Shown: positions 42,096 through 51,198 of the stretch, piece after piece | How the letters are laid out: each line of letters opens with the position of its first letter | Position numbering within the stretch: the stretch's first letter is position 1 | NCBI GenBank assembly: GCA_965112965.1 | Contig: CBCOTE010000022.1 | Span: 1-64,000, forward strand | Source of the DNA: CBCOTE01 sp965112965 | GTDB lineage: Bacteria; Desulfobacterota; Desulfovibrionia; Desulfovibrionales; Desulfovibrionaceae | Length of the DNA stretch: 64,000 nt | Direction of reading: 5' to 3' | The notes under the pieces: generated by a model | What the model saw: only the letters and a program-made list of their open reading frames with translations | What the model was told of the DNA's origin: nothing | Databases searched by the model: none | Translations under genes and position numbers: made by a program

Positions 42096-42908
42096 CTACC
42101 TCAAAAAAAATTGACGGACCCGAGGGTCGTCCGAGTAGTCTCGTAAGTCCTGAGGTCGACCCTTAGCGAGGATGCCCTTTGCACGCTGGTCGAGAAGTAT
42201 CACCCGGTCAGCTATGGTGTAAATACTAGAAAGCTCATGGCTAACAATGACGAAGGTCATGCCCAGGATATCGCGCAACTGAAGAATAAGCTGATCTAGA
42301 CCGGCTGAGGCTATGGGATCTAAGCCGGCGGAGGGCTCATCCAGAAAGAGAATTTGTGGATCCAAAGCCATAGCTCGGGCAATAGCCGCGCGTTTCTTCA
42401 TGCCGCCTGAAAGCTCCGACGGTAGATAGCGCTCAAATCCTGTGAGCCCCACTAAAGCCAGTTTAAACCGAGCGACCATGTCCACCGCCAAGTCCGGTAG
42501 CGCGGTAAATTCCTCCAGGGGCAGTCGGACATTATCCAATAAGGTCATATAGCCGAAGAGCGCGCCGGATTGGTAGGCCACTCCAAGACTACGTAGAATA
42601 TCCCGTCGGGCGGCCCCTTCAGCCGCTACTAGGTCCTGTCCCGCTATACGAATATCCCCGGCCTTGGGATCGATAAGGCCAATGAGGTGTTTGAGCAACG
42701 TGCTCTTGCCGCAGCCCGAACTGCCCAAAATAACAAAGACCTCGCCAGAAAAAACATCGAAGGTGATCGTATCTAACAATATCAAGTCCCCGTGTCCGAC
42801 CGAGAGCCCATGTACCTCGACAATAGGACAATTGAAAGAAGTCAAGATATTTTGCCTTAAGGACAAGGAGGTGTGGGGATGAACCATTGCATCAAAACCG
42901 CAGAGCAT
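42096..42908 (-). CDS. mlaF: Mla-type ABC transporter ATPase
   Basis: ATPase of 270 residues that powers lipid movement between membranes. Walker A is GSSGCGKST, the ABC signature LSGGM, Walker B ILFLDEPSAGLDP, and the switch His is in VIVSHE. It begins inside the last codons of the permease gene (17-nt overlap if the ATG at 42908 is used; the ATG at 42887 is an alternative) and the MCE-protein gene follows after about 75 nt. The order permease-ATPase-MCE-lipoprotein is the usual Mla-like core, but no MlaC-type periplasmic carrier and no MlaB gene are present; the STAS part is fused to the permease instead. Confidence 0.92.
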   Translation of the reverse strand: MLCGFDAMVHPHTSLSLRQNILTSFNCPIVEVHGLSVGHGDLILLDTITFDVFSGEVFVILGSSGCGKSTLLKHLIGLIDPKAGDIRIAGQDLVAAEGAARRDILRSLGVAYQSGALFGYMTLLDNVRLPLEEFTALPDLAVDMVARFKLALVGLTGFERYLPSELSGGMKKRAAIARAMALDPQILFLDEPSAGLDPIASAGLDQLILQLRDILGMTFVIVSHELSSIYTIADRVILLDQRAKGILAKGRPQDLRDYSDDPRVRQFFLR

Positions 42909-44088
42909 AAAATACGAGGGCTAAAATACCGTCGGCCACAGCCAACAAAACCAGACCGCTTACCACGGCTGAGGTGGCGGCAGCCCCTACCGCAGTAGGG
43001 CCGTCTCCGGCCTTCAGGCCTCGGTAGCAGCCGATAGCTGACACCAGTAAGCTGAAAACCACGGTCTTGAGCAGCCCGCCAAACATATCGCCAGGACGCA
43101 CCGCGGAGGCCACGCGATTCATGTAAGTCATTAGAGCGTAACCGAAGTTCGTGACTACTAAAGCACCGCCAGCTAGGGCAAAAAAATTGAAAAACACCAT
43201 AAGTACTGGAGTGACTACGAGAACGGCAAGTATCCGAGGCACGGCCAAAAAACGCACAGGATCGAACCCCATAGTAACCAGAGCATCAATCTCCTCATTA
43301 ACCTTCATAGTGCCGACCTCCGCAGCAAAAGCTGACCCCGAACGACCAGCTAGTAGAATAGCCGTAACCAAGGGCCCCAGCTCTCGGATCATAGATAGGC
43401 CAAGCAGGTCGGACACATACACATCAGCCCCGAAGCGCTTCAAGGGTACGGCCGACTGGAAGGCCGTGATAAGCCCCATGAGGAAGCCAATCAAGGCAAC
43501 AATAGGAAAAGCATTAACCCCAACATTGCGGCAAATTCTCAGTACATCCGACCAGCGTACACAACTACGACGTCGAAATATATCCACTCCGGCCATTATC
43601 AGCTCGCCAAAAAAAATCACCTGTCCGGCCAGGTCGGCTAGTAGCCAATGAATTTGACGGCCCACCTCTTCAGCCAGTGACGGTGATGAGAAAGCCTCAC
43701 CCTCCCAGCTCAAGGCCTTGAGATCCATCCTCTCCCAAAGCGCCGCAACCCCGGCCTTGAGCCCTACAACGACGTAGTGGCGACCAGCAAGCTCACCATG
43801 GCGTATGCAAAGCATAGCGATCAACCCGAACCCCGAACTGTCTAAATACTCTACAGCTGAGACGTCCACAACCAGCTCCGCCCCTTGCCCTGCCACGTCT
43901 AAAGACAAAGCCCGATCCCATACCGCGGCAACGCCAGCGCTGTCCAAACGGCCTGTAAGTACTAGACGGAAAGGCCCACTAGGCAGATATTCCAAGCGCA
44001 CATCAGCGCTCCCAGGAGCAGCCAATACCGGTCTCGGACAAAAACTGAAAAAATGGGTTAATATAGAACGGAAAGTAATTTTAATCAT
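42892..44088 (-). CDS. mlaE: STAS-MlaE fusion, ABC lipid transporter permease
   Basis: Permease of 398 residues with two parts. Residues about 28-130 form a STAS domain of the MlaB type (FRLVLTGRLDSAGVAAVWD and VDVSAVEYLDSSGFGLIAM). From about residue 150 on is the MlaE permease with about five membrane helices and the family motif LGLSMIRELGPLVTAILLAG, then GSAFAAEVGTMKVNEEIDAL. The fusion replaces the separate MlaB protein. The ATG at 44088 has no good ribosome binding site, so the exact start is uncertain. First gene of the leftward lipid transport operon. Confidence 0.9.
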   Translation of the reverse strand: MIKITFRSILTHFFSFCPRPVLAAPGSADVRLEYLPSGPFRLVLTGRLDSAGVAAVWDRALSLDVAGQGAELVVDVSAVEYLDSSGFGLIAMLCIRHGELAGRHYVVVGLKAGVAALWERMDLKALSWEGEAFSSPSLAEEVGRQIHWLLADLAGQVIFFGELIMAGVDIFRRRSCVRWSDVLRICRNVGVNAFPIVALIGFLMGLITAFQSAVPLKRFGADVYVSDLLGLSMIRELGPLVTAILLAGRSGSAFAAEVGTMKVNEEIDALVTMGFDPVRFLAVPRILAVLVVTPVLMVFFNFFALAGGALVVTNFGYALMTYMNRVASAVRPGDMFGGLLKTVVFSLLVSAIGCYRGLKAGDGPTAVGAAATSAVVSGLVLLAVADGILALVFYALRF

Positions 44089-44420
44089 GACCAGGGATAA
44101 TAGAAATTCTTCAGGGACACTATGCAGGCCAGAGAAAAATAGCCTGCCACTTCACCGGCAAGTGATAGAAACAGTCAACTCTTTCCATGGCTGAATGTAA
44201 ACAAACCTAAATCGAAACAATACCACATAAAAAAACAAAAAATTCTGCGGCGCAATGCTTGTATACTTCCCAAGCTATCGGACAAAAAAACTGCTATATC
44301 TAATTGTACTACAGTCAACGCCCCAACAAGATACTGAACTGGTCGATGTCAAGAACTATGACAACAAGACCTTAGAACCAGCAATCATCCAACGCCGTGC
44401 AAAAAAAATAGGCTAAAAAT
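44089..44420. other. Spacer
   Basis: About 330 nt between two leftward genes. It holds the presumed promoter of the lipid transport operon, which I cannot place, and nothing else recognisable. Confidence 0.5.
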
Positions 44421-44786
44421 CTAAAATAGAATCTCACGCTTCACCACAGCTTCGGCCTTAATACGGTCCAAAAGCTCGGACAACACGGGCTTAACATGCT
44501 CGCGAACATCCCCGGCTACTAGGATAAATAACAGGTCGTCCCCGGGAACAAGCCGTCCCGAGGCTGCCTCAACGATAATGCGATAAATACCAATCTGTTG
44601 CTCGTATTCGCAACGCAAAGCTTCGATCCGATCACGGTCTTGTGTAATCTCCACAGCCTCTACGCGGGGGGTACCTTCTTTGCGAGACCACGCTCGGACC
44701 ACACCATTATGCACTAAAATCATACCAACTCGGAAAATAAACTCGGGCTCTTTCTTGAGCCTGATAATAGTCTGCAAAATGTCCAT
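44421..44786 (-). CDS. MoaE-like molybdopterin synthase family protein
   Basis: Protein of 121 residues. The C-terminal part (PGDDLLFILVAGDVREHVKP and LLDRIKAEAVVKREI) follows the MoaE pattern, in which an Arg and Lys pair serves the large subunit of molybdopterin synthase and the ending is usually xxDxIKxxxPIWKxE. The N-terminal half (VGMILVHNGVVRAWSRK) is shorter than in E. coli MoaE. AAGGA before the ATG at 44786 sets the start; a longer frame to 44831 is rejected. MoaE with MoaD makes the dithiolene of molybdopterin. No other cofactor gene is nearby. The family call is by pattern only and some catalytic residues may be missing. Confidence 0.6.
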   Translation of the reverse strand: MDILQTIIRLKKEPEFIFRVGMILVHNGVVRAWSRKEGTPRVEAVEITQDRDRIEALRCEYEQQIGIYRIIVEAASGRLVPGDDLLFILVAGDVREHVKPVLSELLDRIKAEAVVKREILF

Positions 44787-45869
44787 GCAGCACCGTCCTT
44801 GCCGGCGCTTAGCGCAGGCAGTTGCTATCATATGAAAGCAAATTTCCGACTCCTCTCAAGGTCGGCTGAGAAACGACCGGACCGCACGCGTCGCAGTCTG
44901 AAATCGACTATAGCGTAAACTCACACTTCTATTTATCAAATTTCAGAATTTAATCTATAATAATACTAATCATAAATAAAAAACATAAATGTTAAGTTAT
45001 ATAAATTGCCTAAAAAAACAGCATAAACTCCACGGCAACTCAGACCTCTAGGGCTATAGTGTCTGCACATAACCAAAAACGCCAGCAGGCTCTATAGTTC
45101 TTGTATCTACAGGATCTTCATGCTTTTAATCTGACTAGAGCCTTGGGGCCCATTTTTAGCATCATCTAGGCCTTCATTAGATTATCTTACTAAAATACTC
45201 TAGAGAAAGCGCGAATAAAAAGTATCTTTCTCCCTCAGGTACGCTCGTCGGTTTACGAAACCATAACCCAAAAAATAAATTCTCAAGTTAGATTATTCCC
45301 ACTATTTTGAAGGCTTGACCCAGACTATCACGGACATCACCCACATCTATATCTTAAAAACCATGACCAGCTTCTCCACCAGGCAAAACCTTCAGGACCG
45401 GCTGACACAGATTCTTTCCCCAAGTGAGAAAAATTATCAATAAGTTCAGGCTATCAGTCATCATCTGTCAATTCGTTGCATTAACCTATTAATAATCTTA
45501 TACTACTATAGGTCTTGACGTAAAAAGATGCTCAACTAGTGGCCAAAAATAAAGAGGGGTGAGACCTCTATTGTCTAATCCTGTGTCATGATCGTAAAGG
45601 ATAAGAGGAGCTACAGCTTAATACTGAACTGCCATACAGAATCATCCTGGACTAAAAAACTCATGCTCAACACCTACCGTATAAGTTTCTGTAATATCTT
45701 TCTGCTCAGAAAAATCCTGATCAACGACATACACTCAACAGTGGACTCCGCCAATGTGAATGTCTATTGCACAGCCCCCGTGTCCAGAAAACAAAAAAAT
45801 AAAGACCGCTCTCCTGCCCATAGAACTGCCTAAAATCTAGTAGCGGAGAAAAACTATTTTTTTGTTATT

Positions 45870-45943
45870 CCTGTGAGACTAAACCGCCTCTAGATTGACC
45901 CAGTCATGATCTGCCTGATCTAACCATTGAGCTATGAAAGGAA
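45870..45943 (-). pseudogene. Decayed tRNA with CAT anticodon (tRNA-Met or tRNA-Ile2)
   Basis: On the - strand a D arm is clear: TAGCTCAATGGTTAGATCA, one or two changes from the usual form. It is followed by CAG-ATCATGA-CTG, a 7-nt anticodon loop with CAT at 45906-45908, and then GGGTC. The T arm and the acceptor stem cannot be completed and no CCA is present. I read it as a tRNA remnant; the boundaries are estimates. Confidence 0.35.
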
Positions 45944-46578
45944 GTCATCTAACTTGACTTTGAGTCTATCAATTTCAGTTCCATAACTATTGACCAAAGC
46001 GACACAGAACTATGTCTCCAGGTATTCTCTAATGATAAAAAAAAGGACAGACCCATTCGCCTTAGTATACAATCGGGATCAACTCATTATAGTGCAGCAC
46101 CACATGACCAGAGGCTACTTTTTTTTCGTAGCGTTGGCATGGATGATTACCTTTTCAGTATATTTAAAATCCTAGTACAGCTAACTACTCCAGATTTTGC
46201 AAGAGCTCTAGACCATAAAAAAAGAGCTCTGACTAAGACTGAGCCATTAGAAATAGCTAAGAACTTCTCTTAATGGTTTTATTTTGTAGCAAATCTGTTA
46301 TATCTTAAAGACCATGTCTTAAAAATGCTAGATACTCTCCGTCTGGCCAAAGCTATGATAAACAAACACTAAGCGTCTGACCAGGATGGCTCGATACGAT
46401 CTACTATCATACATAGAATCTTCCTAAAAAATAACTTTAACGGCAGGCCATGATTTTTTTTCAAGGGCTTGATTCATAAGGAACCTATATATGTTAAACT
46501 ATCTATTTTTTCGGTCCTGAGCTCAAACATGACCACATCCATCTGTTTGTTTATCTTCTGTCATACCTGGAACGCTAT

Positions 46579-46634
46579 AAAGGAGGTGGGCGCTAATGTT
46601 TTTGATTAGCATGTCTATATCGACATATTTGTAG
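46579..46634 (+). other. Orphan ribosome binding site and truncated start
   Basis: AAAGGAGGTGGG at 46579-46590 precedes ATG at 46596 by an ideal distance, but the frame closes after 12 codons (MFLISMSISTYL). It looks like the surviving start of a lost gene, or a very short peptide gene. No downstream frame continues it. Confidence 0.3.
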
Positions 46635-47115
46635 CTATAATAACACAATATAAAAAGCTGTGGGAGGATTAAAACTTGATGTCCTTACAGTAAACGTATG
46701 GTTACGGCACGATAGCCCATTGCCTGACCATATCCGCCTAAGAAGAAGGCTGCAAACTCCACGATCAACTGAGCCTTTCGGCAACAGTTATAGCTGATGG
46801 ATAAAATTCTATAAGTCTCAAAGGGAAACATCAATTGGTTCAAGATCCTACATAATGTGACGATTCCACCTTTTTTATACTTGTCCTGGCAAGGTCTTAT
46901 TCTAGCTCGAAATCCGACTTCCTAATTCTATCTCTGACATCACACCCTTCTATATCTCGACAGATATAAAAAAATAAAAAAATCCGTAGTCATTCTGAAC
47001 ATCATAGGCCCTAGATCTAACAACACGTATGTCGTTAATATTAGAAACTTAAAACAGACTATTAAATAAATAGAAGGACACAAACAATATCTGAAACACT
47101 AGCTTAACGACGTAA

Positions 47116-47144
47116 CAAAAAAAGCGGGGAATAGTCCCCGCTTT
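47116..47144 (-). terminator. Intrinsic terminator of dsrC
   Basis: Read leftward: perfect 10-bp stem AAAGCGGGGA / TCCCCGCTTT with a 4-nt loop, followed by a T run. It lies 26 nt after the dsrC stop codon and is GC-rich in an A/T-rich setting. Confidence 0.93.
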
Positions 47145-47170
47145 AACAAACTAACAGGTAAACATTCAGC

Positions 47171-47488
47171 TTAGACACAGCCGGTAGGCTTGGGCAGGCC
47201 GGCCATTTTACAGGCGCCTTTACCAGGCCCAGATGGAAACAACTCATAAATGGTCTTCAGTTTGAAGCCAGTAACCTTAGAGAGGATACGGACCATAGGA
47301 GCGATGCCATTTTTCTTGTAATAGTCCTGCAGGAACTCAATAACCTTATTGTGGTTGTCCGTCATCTCCTTGATGCCTTCACTCTCTTTCACATACTCAA
47401 CCCATTCAGGGCACCAATTTTCAAATTTCTGAAGAAACCCATCCTCATCCACATCAAAATTCTTTCCAGCAAAAGTAACAGAACCCAT
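47171..47488 (-). CDS. dsrC: DsrC, sulfur-carrier substrate of dissimilatory sulfite reductase
   Basis: Small sulfur-transfer protein of 105 residues; its two C-terminal cysteines form a trisulfide with sulfite-derived sulfur, which is then reduced at the membrane. Both are present: C93 in KGACKMAG and the penultimate C104 in PTGCV, the 11-residue spacing of true DsrC rather than of TusE/RspA-like relatives. The N-terminal TFAGKNFDVDEDGFL is typical. AAGGAG precedes ATG at 47488; the frame back to 47515 is not used. A GC-rich terminator and a perfect inverted repeat upstream mark it as a strongly controlled single-gene unit. It implies that sulfite or sulfate reduction (DsrAB elsewhere) is kept. 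Confidence 0.96.
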   Translation of the reverse strand: MGSVTFAGKNFDVDEDGFLQKFENWCPEWVEYVKESEGIKEMTDNHNKVIEFLQDYYKKNGIAPMVRILSKVTGFKLKTIYELFPSGPGKGACKMAGLPKPTGCV

Positions 47489-47522
47489 AATAATCTCCTT
47501 AGCATTAGTTAACATACGATAC

Positions 47523-47541
47523 TACGATCTTACGGATCGTA
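47523..47541. promoter_or_regulatory. Inverted repeat in the dsrC leader
   Basis: TACGATC-TTACG-GATCGTA, a perfect 7-bp inverted repeat with 5-nt centre, 35 nt before the dsrC start codon. It could be a repressor operator or a leader hairpin in the mRNA. No known regulator motif is recognised. Confidence 0.45.
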
Positions 47542-47728
47542 ACATATAGAATCTAACATATATAAATCCCTAACCACTATCGAAAGCCCGAGTACCGGGA
47601 CATATCCTCCCTTACTGACCTAATGGCCGCAAGATAGCTATAGCATACCTATGTCGACCTTTTAATTAATAAATAAAGAATGAAAACTTGTCAACTCTCG
47701 AGGCATATGAGGGGAGCCAGCCGAGCCC

Positions 47729-49495
47729 TTAGGCACCAATGCCAGTCAGCTCATTCAGGTGCTGACGGACAAAATCTAAGGATGGGTCTAGAGCCAGAGC
47801 CGCATCCAAAAAATATAGAGCCTTCTTAGGCTGACCCATGAACCGGTGACAGATGCCCAGGTTAGCCAGGTCAACGGCAGAGCCACGATCGATGTCCAAA
47901 GCCCGGCTAAAATCCTGGGCCGCCTCTGCGTAAAGGCCTTGTTTGTAGCGAGCCACTCCACGCAAGTTCCAATACCCCTTGACCTCGGCGCAGTACTGTA
48001 TGGCCCGATCTAAATCGGGCATCGCGCCAAGCCAATCCTTCATTATAGTCCGAGCGTAGCCGGCGTAGAAAGCGGCCAACCCTCGACTGTCAGCATCGGG
48101 CTGGAGGAGTTCGGCTTCACGGAAAAGTCTAGCAGCGGTTAAGTGGTCGCCGGTTCTGAGACCGTATATGGCACGAAAAAAAGGTATGAAATGTGCTCCA
48201 TCATACACCGATTCCAGAAAGGAGAAGGCTCTTTCAGCAGCCTCTGGGGCATCTGAAGGAAGCAACTCCTCGGCCAGAATTCGACCTACGAATAGACCTA
48301 TACTGGCATGCCGGTCCCGTTCTCTGAACTGGAATCCCGGCACAAAATTATAATGCGCCGCCAACCCCAACTTTGGGTGGCTAATATCTACACTGTAAAA
48401 TGGATAGCCGCGCCGGGCTAAACAGTCCACCATACACTTGAGTTCCTCACCTATATCCCCAGCCTCAATTGAGGCCAAGGAGGCCAAGGGCACCCCAGGA
48501 CCAACGGCCAGCCAATCCAACTCCTCCAAGGCTATTAACTTAGAAAGACCAGAAGCCTCGTATCCCGCCCCGGTAGCGAAATCCCCACCCAGTTGAGCCA
48601 CCTCAGTCAGGGCCCGGATGGCTGCCTTGGCCGGAGAAGTTGCTGTGCCGGCAGTAAAGACGATCTCGGATAGCCCTGGAAAGGTGGCCGGATCCCAAAC
48701 CGCAGCACCAACCGTAGGCACAGATATATTCAGTGTGAAATCTTTAAGCAGCACTTTGAGACCGTTGTTGGTAAAACAGGTGTATAATTTAGACAGCACT
48801 GGATCATCCAAACTGGACGGATCTATAGTAGGCAGAGTGGGCCGCTCACGGTCAACGATAGCGCAAACGTGCCGCTCCACTAGCTCGCAACCGCCCTGAA
48901 GAATAGATTCCTCAGGAGTGTTGCCGGCCGAAGAACCGTTAAATTCACCCAAGCACCTAAACCAATTCAGAGGCACCCATTCCTCACTGCCCGTAGCTAA
49001 ATTAGTGGCTGGATAAAAACGCCAGGGCACCATGTCCAGGAGCTGCCGCGCCAGACCATGGTCAAGGTTCTCGTCCACAGAGCATAAAATATTATCCACG
49101 GAAATACAGGCGTCGGGCCCGGGCAAAATACCGGCTACTGCCAAAGCCTCGGCTTCACTAAAGGTGGATGAAATAAAATGATCGTCATTAGCCCAAAAAG
49201 AAAAAAAGCTGAAACGCTCTACCAGTTCCATAAGAGCCGAAGCCTCAGCCTGGGCGGCTGAGACACCCTTGCCCATCTGTTGGTGAGTAGACATAATCCC
49301 CCGGGCGGCCTCGCCACATACACTCAGGTAAACCGGGATGCCTAGACGGCCAGTATCAATTCGCTGAGTTTTCACCAAAATATCAGTGTCAAAGCGACCG
49401 AGCACTTCTTTAACCCGGGTCACTGTAACCGCTGGAGACACGGCCTTATCCTGATCGTAAACATAAGACTTTGGGCAACGCTGAATGTGAATCAT
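47729..49495 (-). CDS. YcaO-domain protein with TPR tail
   Basis: Protein of 588 residues. Residues about 55-420 form a YcaO ATP-dependent cyclodehydratase/thioamidation-type domain: QQMGKGVSAAQAEASALMEL and ERFSFFSFW are its conserved helix, and QGGCELVERHVCAIVDRE carries the nucleotide/metal-binding Glu and Arg residues. The C-terminal part (about 455-580) has four TPR-like repeats such as YWNLRGVARYKQGLYAEAAQ. AGGAAG precedes the ATG. It lies directly upstream of dsrC in the same direction with a 240-nt gap. YcaO proteins activate amide backbones or act in sulfur-related modification; here the target is unknown, but the tie to dsrC suggests sulfur metabolism. Confidence 0.87.
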   Translation of the reverse strand: MIHIQRCPKSYVYDQDKAVSPAVTVTRVKEVLGRFDTDILVKTQRIDTGRLGIPVYLSVCGEAARGIMSTHQQMGKGVSAAQAEASALMELVERFSFFSFWANDDHFISSTFSEAEALAVAGILPGPDACISVDNILCSVDENLDHGLARQLLDMVPWRFYPATNLATGSEEWVPLNWFRCLGEFNGSSAGNTPEESILQGGCELVERHVCAIVDRERPTLPTIDPSSLDDPVLSKLYTCFTNNGLKVLLKDFTLNISVPTVGAAVWDPATFPGLSEIVFTAGTATSPAKAAIRALTEVAQLGGDFATGAGYEASGLSKLIALEELDWLAVGPGVPLASLASIEAGDIGEELKCMVDCLARRGYPFYSVDISHPKLGLAAHYNFVPGFQFRERDRHASIGLFVGRILAEELLPSDAPEAAERAFSFLESVYDGAHFIPFFRAIYGLRTGDHLTAARLFREAELLQPDADSRGLAAFYAGYARTIMKDWLGAMPDLDRAIQYCAEVKGYWNLRGVARYKQGLYAEAAQDFSRALDIDRGSAVDLANLGICHRFMGQPKKALYFLDAALALDPSLDFVRQHLNELTGIGA

Positions 49496-50289
49496 ACGAT
49501 CTTCCTGAAAGCATCAAACATAATAAATATGGCACAGATGCCACTCAAAAACAACTGCAACGAACCTATAGGACCATTAAAACTGCTCGCGCCGGCAGCA
49601 TAAACGCCCCAAGGCCGGCTAACGTACTCTTACAACCAACAAATCAATCTTCTTAATGAAATTACTTGTTACCAACTTAAATAAAATTTAGTCTTATATT
49701 TGTAGTCTGTGATCATTAGAACCTCCGAGCTCAAGACGAAATTCAAGTACCGTAAAAAAACTTGACCAGTAACAATAGATTTACCTTCTATAAAGTACCA
49801 CTCACAAAGGATGCGTTACTAATTACGGTAGTGTTCGCGGAGGCAAAGCCTATCTGAATCACTCGCGTCCGACCATGTGTAATGTTCTTAAAATTGATAC
49901 GGCTAAAAATCTTTTATGTCGGCGTTGATCATATTAAAAACTCGAACCGCAATAAAAAAATCGGCTATTCCTACGCTGGCCTAATCTCCAAGAGCCAGCG
50001 CTAGACCTATACTCTGGAGCACCCAAAAAAAACTCCACACCTGCGACGCACACGAGCTCGCGATGCGCGTGGGTATTTTTCTCGAATCTGACCTATCAAA
50101 AACACACAAAAGTCCCACCCGAAAAAGGTTGAATAAAATTCAATTATCATGGGCCCTTAAGCAGCGCGTAACTAGACCACAATTCCACATCAATGGCATT
50201 CCAAATAAACGCAAGTTCATTCTTTAATAAAATAATAGCCGTCCAGATATGCAACAATGTCAAATATATATAACGACTCATATATAAAC
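49496..50289. other. Eroded spacer
   Basis: No gene recognised. A GC-rich stretch near 50040-50075 (ACGCACACGAGCTCGCGATGCGCGTGGG) can form imperfect hairpins but is followed by only five T; I do not call it a terminator. Confidence 0.5.
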
Positions 50290-50364
<75 letters not shown>

Positions 50365-50373
50365 AAAAAAAAC

Positions 50374-50447
<74 letters not shown>

Positions 50448-50452
50448 AGGTC

Positions 50453-50520
50453 TAGAGCGGGAGATGTGATTTGCACCCACAATCTTGCAAGATTGTGCTA
50501 TATCACTGAGCCATTCCCAC
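50453..50520 (-). pseudogene. Decayed tRNA-Gly with mutated GCA anticodon
   Basis: A third unit 5 nt upstream of tRNA-Cys is clearly derived from tRNA-Gly(GCC): D arm GGCTCAGTGATATAGCAC, anticodon arm CAATC-TTGCAAG-ATTG, and acceptor GTGGGAA against CTCCCGC with one mismatch and one wobble. The anticodon loop now reads GCA instead of GCC, the D loop has lost GG, the T loop has GTGC in place of GTTC, and CCA has become CTA. I judge it non-functional. Confidence 0.75.
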
Positions 50521-50835
50521 TCGCAAAAAAATAATTATTTAACTGTCGCCTATTTTCTGTCAAGCAAAGATTTAAAATTTCAAAAAAATATTATGGCGCA
50601 TGTTACGTACTGTTTTTTTTGTGTCGCCCTGGTTTTCGGCTTAGGTTGTGGTATGAGCAAAATTATATCGAGCGGACTTACAAATTATCCACAAAAAATC
50701 TCCGACAAGGACTTTACATTTTTCTGTCCTTTCTTTAAATATATGATTGTTCATAATTTTTTTAGCACGTCTAGACAAAGCCGAAATAAATCTTATAGAC
50801 ACAGACATCAATCGAGCGCTTCAAAAGGAAAAAGC
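50521..50835. other. Spacer upstream of the DksA-type gene
   Basis: An open frame runs from 50485 through this stretch into the dksA-like gene, but its upper part overlaps the decayed tRNA and encodes no recognisable domain. It probably holds only promoter sequence. Confidence 0.5.
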
Positions 50836-51198
50836 ATGGAACAACGCGATCTTGAATACTTCAGTGTTTTATTAAATAAATTGCTCACAGATGCTATGCA
50901 AAAAAATGAAGAGACTCTCGAAAGTATGAATAATGCTATAGAGATCTTCGCCGATCCGGCCGACCGCGCCGCTATGGAGTCTAACCGCACTTTTACTCTA
51001 CGCCTTCGCGATCGCGAGCGCAAACTAATCAAAAAAATCCAAGGTGCCCTCAGGCGCTTGGAAGAAGGGACTTACAGCATTTGTGACGAATGCGGAGAGA
51101 ACATTTCTATCTCCCGCCTCAAGGCTCGCCCTGTAACCAGACTATGTATCAGGTGTAAAAGCAAGCAAGAAGAAGAGGAAACATTGCGCGGTGACTAG
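50836..51198 (+). CDS. dksA: DksA/TraR-type zinc-finger transcription regulator
   Basis: RNA-polymerase-binding protein of 120 residues acting through the secondary channel, usually with ppGpp in the stringent response. The N-terminal half is a helical coiled coil (LNKLLTDAMQKNEETLESM and beyond). The acidic tip region holds DPADRAAMES, and the C4 zinc finger is CDECGE with CIRC near residues 92-113. The final helix KSKQEEEE is typical. AAAGGAAAAAGC before ATG at 50836 fixes the start; the frame open from 50485 is not used. The gene is monocistronic. It is one of the few transcription regulators left in this window. Confidence 0.9.
   Translation: MEQRDLEYFSVLLNKLLTDAMQKNEETLESMNNAIEIFADPADRAAMESNRTFTLRLRDRERKLIKKIQGALRRLEEGTYSICDECGENISISRLKARPVTRLCIRCKSKQEEEETLRGD

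Larger units (their letters stand above)
44787..47115. other. 2.3 kb eroded spacer
   Basis: No intact gene. Readable remains are a short stretch near 45364-45441 on the + strand (FSTRQNLQDRLTQILSPSEK), an open frame of 81 codons at 45588-45833 with no motif, a decayed tRNA near 45870-45943 and a strong ribosome binding site with a 12-codon frame at 46579-46634. AAGAGCTCT occurs twice 21 nt apart (46201, 46222). Confidence 0.5.

Noticed and set aside
46201..46230. Two copies of AAGAGCTCT 21 nt apart
   Set aside because: Short, palindromic and isolated; no sign of a repeat array or an operator of a nearby gene.
50485..50835. Long N-terminal extension of the DksA-type protein
   Set aside because: It would overlap the decayed tRNA and has no ribosome binding site, whereas ATG 50836 has a good one and gives a normal-length protein.
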